Below, piece after piece: positions 5,808-6,448 of a DNA stretch of 6,448 bases. Source of the DNA: JBPYFK01 sp051984675 (lineage in GTDB: Bacteria > Actinomycetota > Actinomycetes > Mycobacteriales > Pseudonocardiaceae); the NCBI GenBank assembly GCA_051984675.1, contig JBPYFK010000107.1, positions 1-6,448 on the forward strand. The letters are read 5' to 3'. The position numbers were made by a program, and so were the translations under genes. Each line of letters opens with the position of its first letter. Positions within the stretch are counted from its first letter, which is position 1. Under the pieces are notes generated by a model. It searched no databases. It was given only the letters and a program-made list of their open reading frames with translations, and had not been told where the DNA came from.

Positions 5808-6017
5808 ATGTCTAGCACCGTAATTTTCTTACTCTCCGCCGTAGCCGTGATCTTCGGCGTGATGAAGAAACATCACCAAGGATGGGTCGCCTTCGCCGGC
5901 ATAGTCCTCGGCATTGCGTTGATGCACTCCACCCTGGCAAGTCCGGCCGACGCGTTCGTGACGGGCCTGGCCCACTTCGGAGACAGCCTGTTACAGGCAC
6001 TTCGAGCGTCCATGTGA
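5808..6017 (+). CDS. Small two-helix membrane protein, hypothetical
   Basis: A 69-residue protein with two hydrophobic segments: residues 3-18 (STVIFLLSAVAVIFGV), a basic turn MKKHHQG, and about 26-44 (WVAFAGIVLGIALMHSTLA). A short amphipathic tail (ADAFVTGLAHFGDSLLQALR) follows. The positive loop predicts a hairpin with both ends outside or a reversed topology; this cannot be decided from sequence. The ATG at 5808 is chosen over the upstream GTG at 5775 because AAAGGGGGGG (5796-5805) precedes it and the added residues lack character. Similar small membrane proteins of unknown role are common on actinomycete plasmids and integrative elements, but no transfer gene is present here to confirm that setting. 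It is a single gene with no close neighbour. Confidence 0.7.
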   Translation: MSSTVIFLLSAVAVIFGVMKKHHQGWVAFAGIVLGIALMHSTLASPADAFVTGLAHFGDSLLQALRASM

Positions 6018-6069
6018 CCGTAGGAGCCAATTGAGAGTGTCCGTACCGCACATCTCATTAGGCGCTCAC

Positions 6070-6084
6070 CGCTCGGCGCGAGCG
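6070..6084 (+). terminator. Possible weak terminator hairpin
   Basis: CGCTCG and CGAGCG form a perfect 6-bp stem with a GCG loop, followed by TAGGTTTA, 52 bases after the stop of the small membrane protein gene. Short but well placed. Confidence 0.3.
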
Positions 6085-6113
6085 TAGGTTTAAGGCTCCA
6101 GCAACGGAGACGA

Positions 6114-6190
6114 TCACCGTACAGGCTGAATGAGACTCGATTTGCCGTGGTCGCGCGTCATTCGCGGCGATGCGGCCAGCTGTACGGTGA
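6114..6190. repeat. Long-spaced perfect inverted repeat
   Basis: TCACCGTACAG (6114-6124) is perfectly complementary to CTGTACGGTGA (6180-6190), 11 bp with a 55-base spacer that itself holds a weaker TCGC/GCGA stem. It may be two binding sites for one protein, a cruciform, or a long RNA hairpin; no match to a known site is claimed. Confidence 0.45.
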
Positions 6191-6325
6191 GCGATCCCCT
6201 AACGGACATCACACGAAGAGTGTTCGGGCCGGCCGCGTCGAGTACCTGCGGTCCGCAGACAGCGGTTTAGGGGGTGGCCAGCGAGAAGAAACGCATGTTG
6301 CCGTGTGGGCGATGTAGCCCTCCGG

Positions 6326-6448
6326 AGGCGCAGTGCCGTGAAAGTCACCGGACTCGCAAGTCTCGGCAGGACATAACGGAGGAACCGGAATCCAAGGATT
6401 GCAGCGGTGCCGCGATCCTGCGGTACTGCGCTTCCGCAGGATCCCGTT
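6326..6448 (+). ncRNA. Structured-RNA-like element, copy B, runs to window edge
   Basis: Shares with copy A the core GTGCCGTGAAAGTC then CCGG (6333-6351), AACGGAG (6375-6381) and GCGGTG (6404-6409), each followed by a strong hairpin. Here that is a perfect 10-bp stem GATCCTGCGG/CCGCAGGATC (6414-6443, 10-base loop). An AATCC/GGATT mini-hairpin lies at 6389-6400. In the first stem U pairs with A (6339-6347) where copy A has U with G, a change that keeps pairing. It is truncated by the window, and a downstream protein cannot be excluded. Confidence 0.4.

Larger units (their letters stand above)
6018..6325. other. Gene-free stretch after the small membrane protein gene
   Basis: No coding frame is credible here. 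It contains a small hairpin (6070-6084), an 11-bp dyad (6114-6190) and a 13-bp near-palindrome CTGCGG-T-CCGCAG (6246-6258). Nothing else is recognised. Confidence 0.5.

Noticed and set aside
1..6448. CRISPR array or tRNA gene
   Set aside because: No regularly spaced direct repeats, and no cloverleaf with a T-arm consensus was seen on reading both strands.

Overview
The window looks like an accessory, mobile-element-rich stretch from a high-GC actinomycete. The evidence is strongly G/C-biased third codon positions, a DUF3040 protein, actinobacterial-type IS481 and TnpB transposase genes, and frequent GTG starts. The genus cannot be fixed from the sequence alone.

Layout, left to right. A Uma2-family (DUF820) nuclease-fold gene on the minus strand runs off the left edge (1-561), with a possible sigma-70-like promoter just upstream. 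Next is an IS481-family insertion sequence (793-1917): a complete DDE transposase gene on the minus strand, imperfect 37-bp terminal inverted repeats, and an 11-bp perfect dyad that would bury the transposase ribosome binding site in read-through transcripts. The IS cuts off a minus-strand frame that starts at 2049. A divergent plus-strand gene (2324-2818) encodes an unrecognised helix-rich protein with four TTA codons. A strong hairpin (2989-3025) follows, and then a minus-strand DUF3040 small membrane protein (3050-3337).

From about 3400 to about 4900 or 5000 lies a tnpB-only (IS1341-type, IS200/IS605 superfamily) element on the minus strand. It encodes a TnpB with intact RuvC-like and zinc-finger motifs. 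Its reading frame runs through two perfect hairpins at its 3' end, which are the expected scaffold region of an omega (guide) RNA. The element ends just upstream of the DUF3040 gene, so the guide would be read from that gene's leader.

The right third (about 4900-6448) is poor in protein genes. It holds one convincing small gene, a 69-aa two-helix membrane protein (5808-6017), and two copies, at about 5119 and about 6326, of a related RNA-like sequence. These share a 6-bp stem with a bulged C, a compensatory U-A/U-G change and further blocks in the same order. Their identity is unknown; group II intron-derived RNA is one possibility, but no reverse transcriptase or domain V is visible. A 10-bp part of the same motif also occurs in the tnpB leader. 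Several inverted repeats without an assigned role are recorded.

There is no tRNA, rRNA or CRISPR array that I can support. The genes do not form one pathway: the window reads as a landing site for several mobile elements, with small accessory genes in between.
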